From Rhodococcus sp. SGAir0479 (GTDB lineage: Bacteria > Actinomycetota > Actinomycetes > Mycobacteriales > Mycobacteriaceae), in the NCBI RefSeq assembly GCF_005484805.1, contig NZ_CP039432.1:186001-250000 (forward strand): DNA of 64,000 bases. The letters are read 5' to 3'. Under the pieces are notes generated by a model that saw only the letters and a list, made by a program, of their open reading frames with translations, searched no databases and was not told where the DNA came from. Below, one piece after another: positions 8,223-19,339 of the stretch (its first letter is position 1; the number at the start of each line of letters is the position of its first letter). Both the position numbers and the translations under genes were made by a program.

Positions 8223-8497
8223 TGTCGACCGCGCCGCCGGAGCCGACCCCGTGGGCCACGGGTCTGCTCGTCGGGGCGTTCGCCGCCGTCTTCACCCTGG
8301 TCGCGGTGGTGGCGTTCGGATCGGCGCTGGCCGCAATCCATCCGCTGCTCGCGGTGGGGTTCAATCTGGTGGTCGTCGGGGGTGCCGCACCCACGGTGTG
8401 GCGCTGGCGCCGCGTGCCGGTGTGGCGCTGGGTGGTCTACGGCGTGGGCGCGGGAGTGATCTCCGGCTGGCTCGTCCTGTTCTCCGGCGCGCTCTGA
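8222..8497 (+). CDS. DUF2537 small membrane protein
   Basis: A 91-residue protein with three hydrophobic segments (about 11-36, 41-57 and 68-88), matching the actinobacterial DUF2537 family, which follows the SpoU gene in mycobacteria (Rv0882 position). Function unknown. Its ATG overlaps the methyltransferase stop by one base, which indicates coupling. Its end abuts the convergent DUF6928 gene by 3 bp with no room for a separate terminator. Confidence 0.78.
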   Translation: MSTAPPEPTPWATGLLVGAFAAVFTLVAVVAFGSALAAIHPLLAVGFNLVVVGGAAPTVWRWRRVPVWRWVVYGVGAGVISGWLVLFSGAL

Positions 8498-8500
8498 GGG

Positions 8501-9340
8501 TCAGTCCCCGCGGCCGAACCAGCGAGCGAACAGGGAACGTCGGCGCGGACGCTCCGGTGCGGCCTCGGAGGCCGCGCGTCCGGCCGCTGCGGCGCGCTCG
8601 TCCTCGAGTCGGCGTAGCTGTGCGAATCGCTCGTCGCGCAGTTGCTCCTGCCGCCGCTCCTCCTCGCGTCGCGCCTGCTCGCGGAGTTGCTCTTCGCGTC
8701 TGAGCACCGCTTCCGGTACCTGACCGGCGGGGTGGACGGCGAAGCGGCACAACAGGATCGACGTCGGATCGAGATCGTCGCCGAGCCAGGCGCGCGGGGC
8801 GGCGTCCGCGAACTCCCCGGGATCGAACGGCAACGTCTGCGGGTCGGGCAGCACGTCCAGCGACGGCCGGGCCGGGTGCTCACCCGCCCAGAACGGGCGC
8901 TCCCAGACCTGCGGCAGGCCGACGTTCTCGATGATGTGCACCGGTGTGGCACTGAACGATCGCTCGAGCTTGTCACCGTTCCAGTGCGCGAAGGCGCCCC
9001 ACGAGCCGGCCCGCGTCACCGGACTCGACGAGCACAGGTAGGTGTGACGGCACCCGGTCGGGTGGATCCAGTGTTCCACCAGCGAGGACGGGACGGGCGG
9101 CAGTTGTTCGGCGGTCCGGACCACCGCCACACCGGGAAAGCAGCCGACGACGATCTCGCCGTCCGCGACCTTCGTTGCCTCGGCGAGGGTCTCGTTGCCG
9201 AGGTGGGTCGCCTCGAGGCCCGGATGGAGGAGTAGTGCCAGCCGGCGTGCGGCGTCGACGTCGGGGTCCGCGCCCCGCACCGCGGCGGCGGGGTCGGTGG
9301 TGTCGACGTACCAGAGAGTGGATGCGTGGAGCCCCGGCAC
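8501..9340 (-). CDS. DUF6928 family protein
   Basis: A protein of about 279 residues matching the actinobacterial DUF6928 pattern: VGCFPGVAVVRT, RHTYLCSSSPVTRAGSWGAFAHW, FSATPVHIIENVGLP and PFWAGEHP. The last 70 residues are a charged Arg/Glu-rich helix (EQLREQARREEERRQEQLRD) followed by a basic tail, probably a coiled coil. Function unknown. GTG 9340 is preferred; an ATG at 9391 would add 17 residues and overlap sepH. It starts just after the sepH stop and is likely co-transcribed with it. Confidence 0.7.
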   Translation of the reverse strand: MPGLHASTLWYVDTTDPAAAVRGADPDVDAARRLALLLHPGLEATHLGNETLAEATKVADGEIVVGCFPGVAVVRTAEQLPPVPSSLVEHWIHPTGCRHTYLCSSSPVTRAGSWGAFAHWNGDKLERSFSATPVHIIENVGLPQVWERPFWAGEHPARPSLDVLPDPQTLPFDPGEFADAAPRAWLGDDLDPTSILLCRFAVHPAGQVPEAVLRREEQLREQARREEERRQEQLRDERFAQLRRLEDERAAAAGRAASEAAPERPRRRSLFARWFGRGD

Positions 9341-9345
9341 CGCCG

Positions 9346-10221
9346 TCAGCCGCGCCCGTTGCTCCGAACGCCCAGCAGGACGTCGTCCCACGACGGCAGC
9401 GCCGGCTTGCCGCGCTTGTCCTTACCGGGGCTGTGCTGCGGGGCGACCTTCAATTCCTGCTCGGCAGCATCGACCACCTCGGCCTCGACCACCTCGACGG
9501 ATTCCGCGATCACGCTGTCGGCGAAGGCGAACGAGTCGGCCTCCACGACCGGCTCGCCGTCGTGCTCGTGATCCTGCTCGATGTCGGCGGGGCCGTAGAT
9601 GCCCTCCATCGGGACCGGCGCGAGACCGCGCAACGGCCGGCCGAAGTCCGGGTCCACCAGCTGGGTCGCCGTGTCGTCGAGTGCGGTGATGGTGCCGCCG
9701 TGGGCGTCCGGCTGGTAGCGCCAATGGGCGGTATTGGTGGTGCGCCCGGCCTGCCACTGGAGCTGCGCCACCCAGTGGCCGCCCTCTTCCTTCCAGGCGT
9801 CCCACGTCGCGATGTCGATGTCGTGGCCCCGCGCGCGGAACGCCTGCGCGACGATCTCACCGAGGGTGTTCACGGCCGGTCCGTCCGGGCGCAGCGGGTG
9901 GCCCGCCTGCGCCATCTCCGCGGCACGCGACCGTTCGAGCAGAACGGGGTACGCGAAGCGTTCGACCTTCGCGTGCGGGACACCGGCCTCGGCAGCCACC
10001 TGATCGACCGAGGCGCCGGCCCGAATACGCGCCTGGATTTCGCGCGGACGCATCTGGCAGTCCGTCTCGATCTCGATCTGGCCCAGCCGTGCGATGTCGC
10101 CACGGGACGCGGCGCGGAGCTTGTCGTCCGCCGCGATCCGGAACTTCTCTCCGGTGTCGGGGTCCGAGCACACCACGTGCGCGCCGCCAGGTTCGAGTCC
10201 GATCACTCGCAGCTCTCGCAC
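9346..10221 (-). CDS. sepH: Septation protein SepH
   Basis: A 291-residue homologue of SepH (DUF3071 family), the actinobacterial cell-division protein that binds FtsZ and stimulates its assembly. The N-terminal DNA-binding-like module begins RELRVIGLEPGG and includes LRPREIQARIRAGAS-type helix-turn-helix sequence (here MRPREIQARIRAG, about 69-81). The conserved C-terminal motif PSWDDVLLGVRS is present near the end. Both ends match the family well. The start is set by GAGGAGG 6 nt before GTG 10221. It lies downstream of a strong terminator that ends serC, so it probably has its own promoter. Confidence 0.9.
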   Translation of the reverse strand: MRELRVIGLEPGGAHVVCSDPDTGEKFRIAADDKLRAASRGDIARLGQIEIETDCQMRPREIQARIRAGASVDQVAAEAGVPHAKVERFAYPVLLERSRAAEMAQAGHPLRPDGPAVNTLGEIVAQAFRARGHDIDIATWDAWKEEGGHWVAQLQWQAGRTTNTAHWRYQPDAHGGTITALDDTATQLVDPDFGRPLRGLAPVPMEGIYGPADIEQDHEHDGEPVVEADSFAFADSVIAESVEVVEAEVVDAAEQELKVAPQHSPGKDKRGKPALPSWDDVLLGVRSNGRG

Positions 10222-10317
10222 GTGTTCCTCCTCATCGCGCCGACTCGCGATCATGCCGAAGTCGACTGTAATTCATTTGTGACACTGGCGCTCGGAAAGA
10301 CACGCGTATCCGACACG

Positions 10318-10354
10318 ACGAGGGCGGGCGCGCCGGTGGCGCGCCCGCCCTCGT
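10318..10354 (-). terminator. Rho-independent-like terminator after serC
   Basis: A perfect 17-bp stem (10318-10334 with 10338-10354; ACGAGGGCGGGCGCGCC in the left arm) around a 3-nt GGT loop. It lies 31 bp past the serC stop and ahead of sepH. There is no U-run, as is common for high-GC terminators. Confidence 0.75.
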
Positions 10355-10385
10355 GAGCGGAGATCGGTGTGGATCCGTGAGCGAA

Positions 10386-12687
<2,302 letters not shown>

Positions 12688-12905
12688 CGTTCCTGGACTC
12701 TCCTCATCCGAGTGCTGCCCGTCAGAGCCGCACTGCCTTGCACTGATTCGGCCTTCGACTACTCGATCGTGCGATCCGTCCGACTCGTCCGCACTCACGT
12801 GCGCGTCTTCGTGCTCGTCCGTGCTCGACCCGGGTGGTGCTCGCGGGTCGGCTACCCAAACTCTAGCCGGTCGCACCGCACGCCTGGCCAGCGCATACCC
12901 GGGGG

Positions 12906-12919
12906 TAGCGTCTGCACCT
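12906..12919 (+). promoter_or_regulatory. -10 box for leaderless pdxH
   Basis: TAGCGT (12906-12911), preceded by a G-run, lies 8 nt before GTG 12920, the usual mycolata leaderless arrangement. No -35 box is evident. Confidence 0.45.
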
Positions 12920-13621
12920 GTGTCGTCAGATTCCCGTCGCCGGGGTTCCCGGAAGTCCGATCTGTCCGCGATGCGGGTGAGTTACGGCGAGATCGGGCCG
13001 CAGCGCCCCGTCGTCGAACCCGATCTCGAGCCGTCCTGGCTCACCGGCGGGTGGGCCGCGCTCGCCCGGCAATGGGTGGAGGAAGCGGTGGAGGCGGGTC
13101 TGCCCGAACCGAACGCGATGGTGCTCGGCACGGTCGATTCCGACGGGCACCCGTGCACCCGAACGGTGCTGTGCAAGGGGCTGTCCGAGGACGGCGTGCT
13201 GTTCTTCACCAACTACGAATCTGACAAGGGACACCAGCTCGCGGCCGTGCCGTACGCGTCGGTGACGTTCACGTGGATCCCGCTGGCGCACCAGGTCACG
13301 CTGCGTGGGCCGGTCGAACGCACCAGCGTCGACGTCACCACCGAGTACTGGAACAGTCGCCCGCGCGGGTCCCGCCTCGGCGCCTGGGCCTCGCAGCAGT
13401 CCCGTCCCGTCGCTTCCCGCGCCGACCTAGAGTCCCGGCTCGTGGAGGCCGGTCAACGCTTCAGCGTCGACGGGGAGGTCCCGGTGCCGCCGCACTGGGG
13501 CGGATTCCGGATCCGCCCCGAGTCGGTCGAGTTCTGGCAGGGCCGGCCCAACCGCATGCACAACCGGATCCGCTCCCGTCTCGTCGACGGGGCGTGGACC
13601 GTCGAACGGCTCCAGCCGTGA
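12920..13621 (+). CDS. pdxH: Pyridoxamine/pyridoxine 5'-phosphate oxidase
   Basis: A 233-residue FMN enzyme that oxidises PNP or PMP to pyridoxal 5'-phosphate, the cofactor of SerC and other aminotransferases. Visible family motifs are the NAMVLGTVDSDGHPCTRTVLCKG FMN-binding strand region, FFTNYESDKGHQL, WSRPRGS-like WNSRPRGSRLGAWASQQS, and the C-terminal PHWGGFRIRPESVEFWQGRPNRMHNR signature. The GTG at 12920 follows a -10 box by 8 nt; ATG 12971 is the alternative. The stop overlaps the next gene's ATG (TGATG). Confidence 0.94.
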   Translation: MSSDSRRRGSRKSDLSAMRVSYGEIGPQRPVVEPDLEPSWLTGGWAALARQWVEEAVEAGLPEPNAMVLGTVDSDGHPCTRTVLCKGLSEDGVLFFTNYESDKGHQLAAVPYASVTFTWIPLAHQVTLRGPVERTSVDVTTEYWNSRPRGSRLGAWASQQSRPVASRADLESRLVEAGQRFSVDGEVPVPPHWGGFRIRPESVEFWQGRPNRMHNRIRSRLVDGAWTVERLQP

Positions 13622-14901
13622 TGCGCGGACTCCTCGCCGACGTCACCCCGCTCCGCAATCCCGACTACCGACGCCTGTGGACGAGCGGGATCGTCACCGT
13701 CATCGGCGGCCAGCTCACCGTCGTCGCGGTGCCCCTGCAGATCTTCGCGATGACGCAGAACTCCGCCTACGTGGGGCTGGCGGGGCTCTTCGGACTGGTA
13801 CCGCTCGTCGTGTTCGGGCTGTGGGGCGGCGCGCTCGCCGACGTCATGGATCGGCGCAAGCTCATCATCATCTCGACGCTCGGGTTGATCGGCACGTCGT
13901 TGCTGCTGTGGCTCCAGGCCGCCGCGAACGTGAACAACGTGTGGCTGTTGCTGTGCCTGTTCTCGCTGCAGCAGGTGTTCTTCGCGATCAACTCACCCAC
14001 GCGCAGCGCGATCATCCCGCGGCTGCTGCCGATGAACGAGCTCCCGGCCGCGAACTCGCTGAACATGACGGTGATGCAGTTCGGCGCCATCGCCGGCCCG
14101 CTGCTCGCCGGAGTGCTGATCCCGGCGGCCGGGTTGTCGACGGTGTATCTGCTCGACTCGATTGCGCTGCTCGCGACGTTGTGGGCGGTGATCAAGCTGC
14201 CGGCGCTGCCGCCCACCGGTCCCGCCCGCCGCGCCGGACTGCGGGTCGTGGGGGAGGGCTTCACCTATCTCGCCACGCAGAAGGTGCTGCTGGCGTCGTT
14301 CGTCGTCGACATCGTCGCGATGGTGTTCGGCATGCCGCGGGCGCTGTTCCCGCAGATCGCCCACGATTCGTTCGGCGACCCACTGGACGGCGGCGTGGCC
14401 CTCGGGTTGCTGTTCGCCGCGATGTCGGCCGGCGCGGTGCTGGGCGGCGTGTTCTCCGGGTGGCTGCCGCGGATCCGCTACCAGGGGCGGGCGGTGGTGG
14501 TCTGCATCGTGCTGTGGGGCGTGGCGATGGTGGGTTTCGGTGTCGTCGTCGGCATCGCGAACCCCGACAGCTCGCCGGTCCTGCTGTGGTTCGCGCTCGC
14601 GTGCCTGGCATTCGGCGGCGCGGTCGACATGGTCTCGGCCGCGCTGCGCAGCACGATGCTGCAGCAGGTCGCCACCGACGACATGCGCGGGCGGCTGCAA
14701 GGTGTGTTCACGGTGGTCGTGGCCGGCGGTCCACGTATCGGCGACGTCCTGCACGGCGCCGCTGCCTTCGCGTTCGGTACGGCCGTCGCGTCTGCCGGTG
14801 GCGGCGTCCTGGTCGTGATCGGTGTGGTGGTTTCGGTGCTGGCCTTCCCTGCCTTCGTGCGGTACCGCGTGGCGCGGGCGGGGGAGCCGGAGCATGTCTG
14901 A
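13621..14901 (+). CDS. MFS transporter, EntS-like (MFS_3)
   Basis: A 426-residue major facilitator with 12 predicted membrane segments, of the enterobactin-exporter-like MFS_3 branch. It begins with the typical PLRNPDYRRLWTSGIVTVIGGQ helix, has the loop-2 motif GGALADVMDRRKLI, and MRGRLQGVFTVVVAGGPRIGD in the last third. Members export siderophores, drugs or metabolites; the substrate here is unknown. It overlaps pdxH by one base and the PfkB gene by 8 bp, so the three form an operon. No siderophore genes lie nearby. Confidence 0.88.
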   Translation: MRGLLADVTPLRNPDYRRLWTSGIVTVIGGQLTVVAVPLQIFAMTQNSAYVGLAGLFGLVPLVVFGLWGGALADVMDRRKLIIISTLGLIGTSLLLWLQAAANVNNVWLLLCLFSLQQVFFAINSPTRSAIIPRLLPMNELPAANSLNMTVMQFGAIAGPLLAGVLIPAAGLSTVYLLDSIALLATLWAVIKLPALPPTGPARRAGLRVVGEGFTYLATQKVLLASFVVDIVAMVFGMPRALFPQIAHDSFGDPLDGGVALGLLFAAMSAGAVLGGVFSGWLPRIRYQGRAVVVCIVLWGVAMVGFGVVVGIANPDSSPVLLWFALACLAFGGAVDMVSAALRSTMLQQVATDDMRGRLQGVFTVVVAGGPRIGDVLHGAAAFAFGTAVASAGGGVLVVIGVVVSVLAFPAFVRYRVARAGEPEHV

Positions 14902-15814
14902 TCCGCGGATCCTGGTGTGCGGCGAGGCGCTCGTCGACCTCGTCCCGACCGGCGAGACCACCTACGACGCGCGTCTCGGCGGCGGTCCGTTCAACGTCGC
15001 GGTGACGCTCGGACGCCTCGGCAGCTCCGTCGCGTTGTGCTCCCGCATCTCCACCGATCCGTTCGGGGAGCGGCTGTTCGAGGCGCTCGCCGGGGCGGGC
15101 GTCGACACCCGGCTGGTCCAGCGGGGGCCGGAACCCACCACGCTCGCCGTCGCGGGCCTCGACCCGGACGGCGGCGCCCGCTACACCTTCTACGCCGACG
15201 GGACCGCCGATCGGCTCGTCGCGGATCCGGGCACGCTCCCGGCCTCGGTCCGGGCGGTGTCCGTGGGCACGTTGTCGCTGGTGTTCGAGCCCGGCGCGAG
15301 CGTGTACGCCGCGCTGCTGCGCCGGGCCCACGACGACGGCTGCCTGACGGTCCTCGACCCCAACGTCCGCCCGGCCGTCTTCCCCGACCACTACCGTCGC
15401 CGTTTCGTCGAGTTGCTGCCCTCGGTCGACGTGCTGAAGGTCTCCGACGACGACGTTCGATGGCTGGCCGCGGGGGCGGACGGGACCACGCCCGCACAGT
15501 GGCTCGAGGCCGGGGTCACCGCGGTCGTGACGACCCACGGTGCCGACGGGCTGTCCGTGCGGACGCGAGCGCTCGAGGTGGCCGTGCCGGGGGCGGCGGT
15601 CGCCGTCGCGGACACCATCGGCGCAGGTGACACCGTGCACGGTGCGTTGCTGCACCGCCTCGTCGAGGCGGGACCCGGTGGTCGGGGTTCGATTGCGGCT
15701 CTCGACGGGGGACAATGGCGAGACGTCCTCGGGTTCGCGGCTGCGGCAGCGGCGATCACTGTTTCGCGGCCCGGGGCGGACCCTCCGTGGGCAACCGAGC
15801 TCACGGGCGGCTAG
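14894..15814 (+). CDS. PfkB-family carbohydrate kinase (fructokinase-like)
   Basis: A 306-residue ribokinase/PfkB-fold sugar kinase. The N-terminal signature is GGGPFNVAVTLGRLG (about 29-43), and the C-terminal signature DTIGAGDTVHGALLHRL holds the catalytic base D246 in an anion hole GAGD. VLDPNVRPAVF (154-163) is also typical. Overall it is closest to fructokinases, but 2-keto-3-deoxygluconate or another sugar is possible. ATG 14894 overlaps the MFS stop by 8 bp. Confidence 0.88.
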   Translation: MSDPRILVCGEALVDLVPTGETTYDARLGGGPFNVAVTLGRLGSSVALCSRISTDPFGERLFEALAGAGVDTRLVQRGPEPTTLAVAGLDPDGGARYTFYADGTADRLVADPGTLPASVRAVSVGTLSLVFEPGASVYAALLRRAHDDGCLTVLDPNVRPAVFPDHYRRRFVELLPSVDVLKVSDDDVRWLAAGADGTTPAQWLEAGVTAVVTTHGADGLSVRTRALEVAVPGAAVAVADTIGAGDTVHGALLHRLVEAGPGGRGSIAALDGGQWRDVLGFAAAAAAITVSRPGADPPWATELTGG

Positions 15815-15871
15815 TTTCTACTTGAATGTTACGAAGTTACTCACTGGTCTGAGTTTGAGAGGGATCCTTCC

Positions 15872-17170
<1,299 letters not shown>

Positions 17171-17208
17171 CCTGTTCTGCCCGACCCCGACAGATCGGAC
17201 AACGAATC

Positions 17209-17934
17209 ATGAGCACCAAGCCCGAGATCGAGTTCCAGGAGGGCCCCGCGCCCACCGAACTCGTCATCAAGGACATCGTCGTCGGCGACGGCCCCGAGGC
17301 CACGCCCGGCGCCAAGGTCGAGGTCCACTACGTCGGTGTCGAGTTCGACTCCGGTGAGGAGTTCGACTCCTCGTGGAGCCGGGGCGAGTCCATCACCTTC
17401 CCGCTGCAGGGCCTCATCGCCGGCTGGCAGGAAGGCATCCCGGGCATGAAGGTGGGCGGCCGACGTCAGCTGACCATTCCGCCGGAGCTCGCGTACGGTC
17501 CCGCCGGCGGTGGACATCAGCTGTCGGGCAAGACGCTGGTGTTCGTCATCGACCTGCTCGACGTCGTCGTCCCGCCCGAGCCGCCCGTGATCGAGCCCGC
17601 CGAGGGCCCGGCGCCGTCGGAGCTCGTGATCGAGGACATCACCGTCGGTGACGGCGCGGAGGCGCAGCCCGGTTCGGTCGTCGACGTGCACTACCACGGC
17701 GTCGAGTACGACACGAACCAGGTGTTCGACTCGTCGTTCCTGCGCGGTGACTCGGTCGCGTTCCCGCTGAACCGGTTGATCCCGGGCTGGCAGGAAGGCA
17801 TCCCCGGCATGAAGGTCGGCGGTCGCCGCAAGCTCACGGTTCCGCCGGAGCTCGCGTACGGCCCCGCCGGCAGCGGCCACCAGCTGTCGGGCAAGACGCT
17901 GGTGTTCATCATCGATCTGCTCGGCACCAAGTAG
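17209..17934 (+). CDS. Tandem-domain FKBP-type peptidyl-prolyl isomerase
   Basis: A 241-residue cytoplasmic protein made of two consecutive FKBP domains (about residues 11-120 and 132-240) joined by a Pro/Glu-rich linker. FKBPs catalyse cis-trans isomerisation of X-Pro bonds. Each copy has VEVHYVGVEFDSGEEFDSS-type start, the GWQEGIPGMKVGGRRxLT core, PPELAYGPAG and LVFxIDLL. Most actinobacterial FKBPs in this position are single-domain, so the doubling is notable. There is no signal peptide. It follows gltA by 38 bp and is closed by a strong terminator. Confidence 0.93.
   Translation: MSTKPEIEFQEGPAPTELVIKDIVVGDGPEATPGAKVEVHYVGVEFDSGEEFDSSWSRGESITFPLQGLIAGWQEGIPGMKVGGRRQLTIPPELAYGPAGGGHQLSGKTLVFVIDLLDVVVPPEPPVIEPAEGPAPSELVIEDITVGDGAEAQPGSVVDVHYHGVEYDTNQVFDSSFLRGDSVAFPLNRLIPGWQEGIPGMKVGGRRKLTVPPELAYGPAGSGHQLSGKTLVFIIDLLGTK
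17239..17931 (+). repeat. In-frame 363-bp tandem duplication within the FKBP gene
   Basis: Two units (about 17239-17568 and 17602-17931) repeat with a period of 363 bp, exactly 121 codons. A 24-bp stretch starting at 17521 is identical to that at 17884, and the GWQEGIPGMKVGG codons differ at only a few third positions. Confidence 0.85.
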
Positions 17935-17953
17935 CCACAGCGTCGCAAGAGTC

Positions 17954-17986
17954 CAGGCCCCGCACCGGTCACCGGTGCGGGGCCTG
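17954..17986 (+). terminator. Terminator after the FKBP gene
   Basis: A perfect 15-bp stem (17954-17968 with 17972-17986; CAGGCCCCGCACCGG in the left arm) with a TCA loop, 20 bp after the FKBP stop, in the space converging on the mycolyltransferase gene. Confidence 0.75.
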
Positions 17987-18021
17987 CGTCGTTCCGAAGG
18001 CAGGAGCGGCGAGCCGGATGC

Positions 18022-19185
18022 TCACCAGACGGGAAGGGCGCCCCGACCGCGGTCGGGGCGCCCTTCCAGGAACGTGGTGTGACGTATCGCGGATGAACTA
18101 CCGGGGGTGTTCATCGCGTCGGCCAGCATCGGCCACGAGTTCCTCAGGTCGTCACGCCAGTAGCCCCACGAGTGGGTGCCCGCCGGCTTGAAGTCGAAGA
18201 ACGCCTGGTTGCCCATCCCGGCGCGGTTGACGGCGTCGAACAGTCGGTGTGTGCACTCGTTGGTGGCCGCCTCGATGATGCCGCCGACGATGATCTGGTT
18301 GGCCAGCGTCGGGACGTTGCCGTTGATGCCCTGGCTGTCGAGGGTGTCGTGCGGACCCGGCAGGCCGGACGCGTTCGACACGTACAGGCGCGGGCCGTCC
18401 TTGAGCCTGTTGATGTTCAGGATCGGATCGTGGGCGATCCAGTCCGGCCCACCGACCGGGCCCCACATGTTCTCGACCTCGGCCGACCCGCGGGCGGCGA
18501 TGACGATCTGGATGTAGGTCTGGCCCACCGGGGTGGCGGTGTCCGCGCAGCCGCTGTAGGCGCCGACGGCCTTGTACAGCTTGGGATCCTTGAGCGCGAG
18601 GTTGAACACCGAGGTGCCCGACGTCGAGATGCCGGCGAGGGTGTTGACGCCCGTGGTGCCCAGCGCGGAGTCGATGACCGGGGGCAGTTCCTTGGTCAGG
18701 AACGTCTCCCACTTGTTGACACCGTGCAGCGCCTCGTCCGCGTTCTGCCAGTCCGTGTAGTAGGTGAACGCGCCCTGCATCGGGGTGACGACGTTGACCT
18801 GCTTGCCCTCGAAGAACGTGCCGATGTCGGCCTGCTTCTGCCACGACGCCGAGTCCTCGCCGCCGCCGGCACCGTTGAGCAGGTACAGCGTGGGGGCCGG
18901 AACCGAGGTGTTCTTCGGGCGGATGACCTCGAGCGGGATGTCGCGGTTCATCGACTCGGAATGGACCGTCAGGCGCATCTTGTTGGACGCGGAGCCCGGG
19001 GTGGCGGAGACGAGGCGGGTCCCGCCGTTCGGCTTCGCGGACGCCTCGACCTTTGCGGCATCGGTGCCGACCGGTGCATTCGCGGAGGCGACTCCGGCCC
19101 CGAAGAACACGGGAAGTGCGGCGACCGTTGCGGTCGTGGCGCCGATCAACGCTCTGAGCCGGCGGGACTTCTGGGTTACACGCAT
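18022..19185 (-). CDS. Secreted mycolyltransferase/esterase, antigen 85-like
   Basis: A 387-residue exported protein of the antigen-85/mycolyltransferase alpha/beta-hydrolase family, which transfers mycolic acids onto arabinogalactan or trehalose in the cell envelope. A signal peptide ends around ANA at 35-37. The nucleophile is likely S187 in LAGISTSGTSVF (compare GLSMAGSS of antigen 85), and the catalytic His is H338 in THSWGYW. The last 17 or so codons run through a 36-bp perfect palindrome that looks like this gene's own terminator. A stop (TAG) lies one base out of frame just before it, so the C-terminus may be frameshifted. ATG 19185 gives the full signal peptide. Confidence 0.9.
   Translation of the reverse strand: MRVTQKSRRLRALIGATTATVAALPVFFGAGVASANAPVGTDAAKVEASAKPNGGTRLVSATPGSASNKMRLTVHSESMNRDIPLEVIRPKNTSVPAPTLYLLNGAGGGEDSASWQKQADIGTFFEGKQVNVVTPMQGAFTYYTDWQNADEALHGVNKWETFLTKELPPVIDSALGTTGVNTLAGISTSGTSVFNLALKDPKLYKAVGAYSGCADTATPVGQTYIQIVIAARGSAEVENMWGPVGGPDWIAHDPILNINRLKDGPRLYVSNASGLPGPHDTLDSQGINGNVPTLANQIIVGGIIEAATNECTHRLFDAVNRAGMGNQAFFDFKPAGTHSWGYWRDDLRNSWPMLADAMNTPGSSSAIRHTTFLEGRPDRGRGALPVW
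18032..18067 (-). terminator. Perfect 36-bp palindrome overlapping the 3' end of the mycolyltransferase frame
   Basis: The left arm 18032-18049 (GGAAGGGCGCCCCGACCG) is the exact reverse complement of 18050-18067. It would form an 18-bp stem, typical of a terminator, and it faces the FKBP terminator from the opposite direction. It lies inside the annotated reading frame. Confidence 0.7.
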
Positions 19186-19339
19186 GCTTTCTCGCCTTCG
19201 GTGGTGGGCCGGGGAGCGCGGTTCTACTCCACGGATACTGGACGTGTGTATATCACTTTCGCTATCGGGACTACGTCTCGATTTGCTACGGGTTGCCGGA
19301 AAATTAAACCAACGTTCCTCGATTATCGGTCACGAACCA

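Noticed and set aside
12688-12876. In-frame 63-codon N-terminal extension of citA
   Set aside because: Acidic low-complexity residues unlike citrate synthase; a -10-like box at 12865-12860 lies inside it and the ATG at 12687 fits the family.
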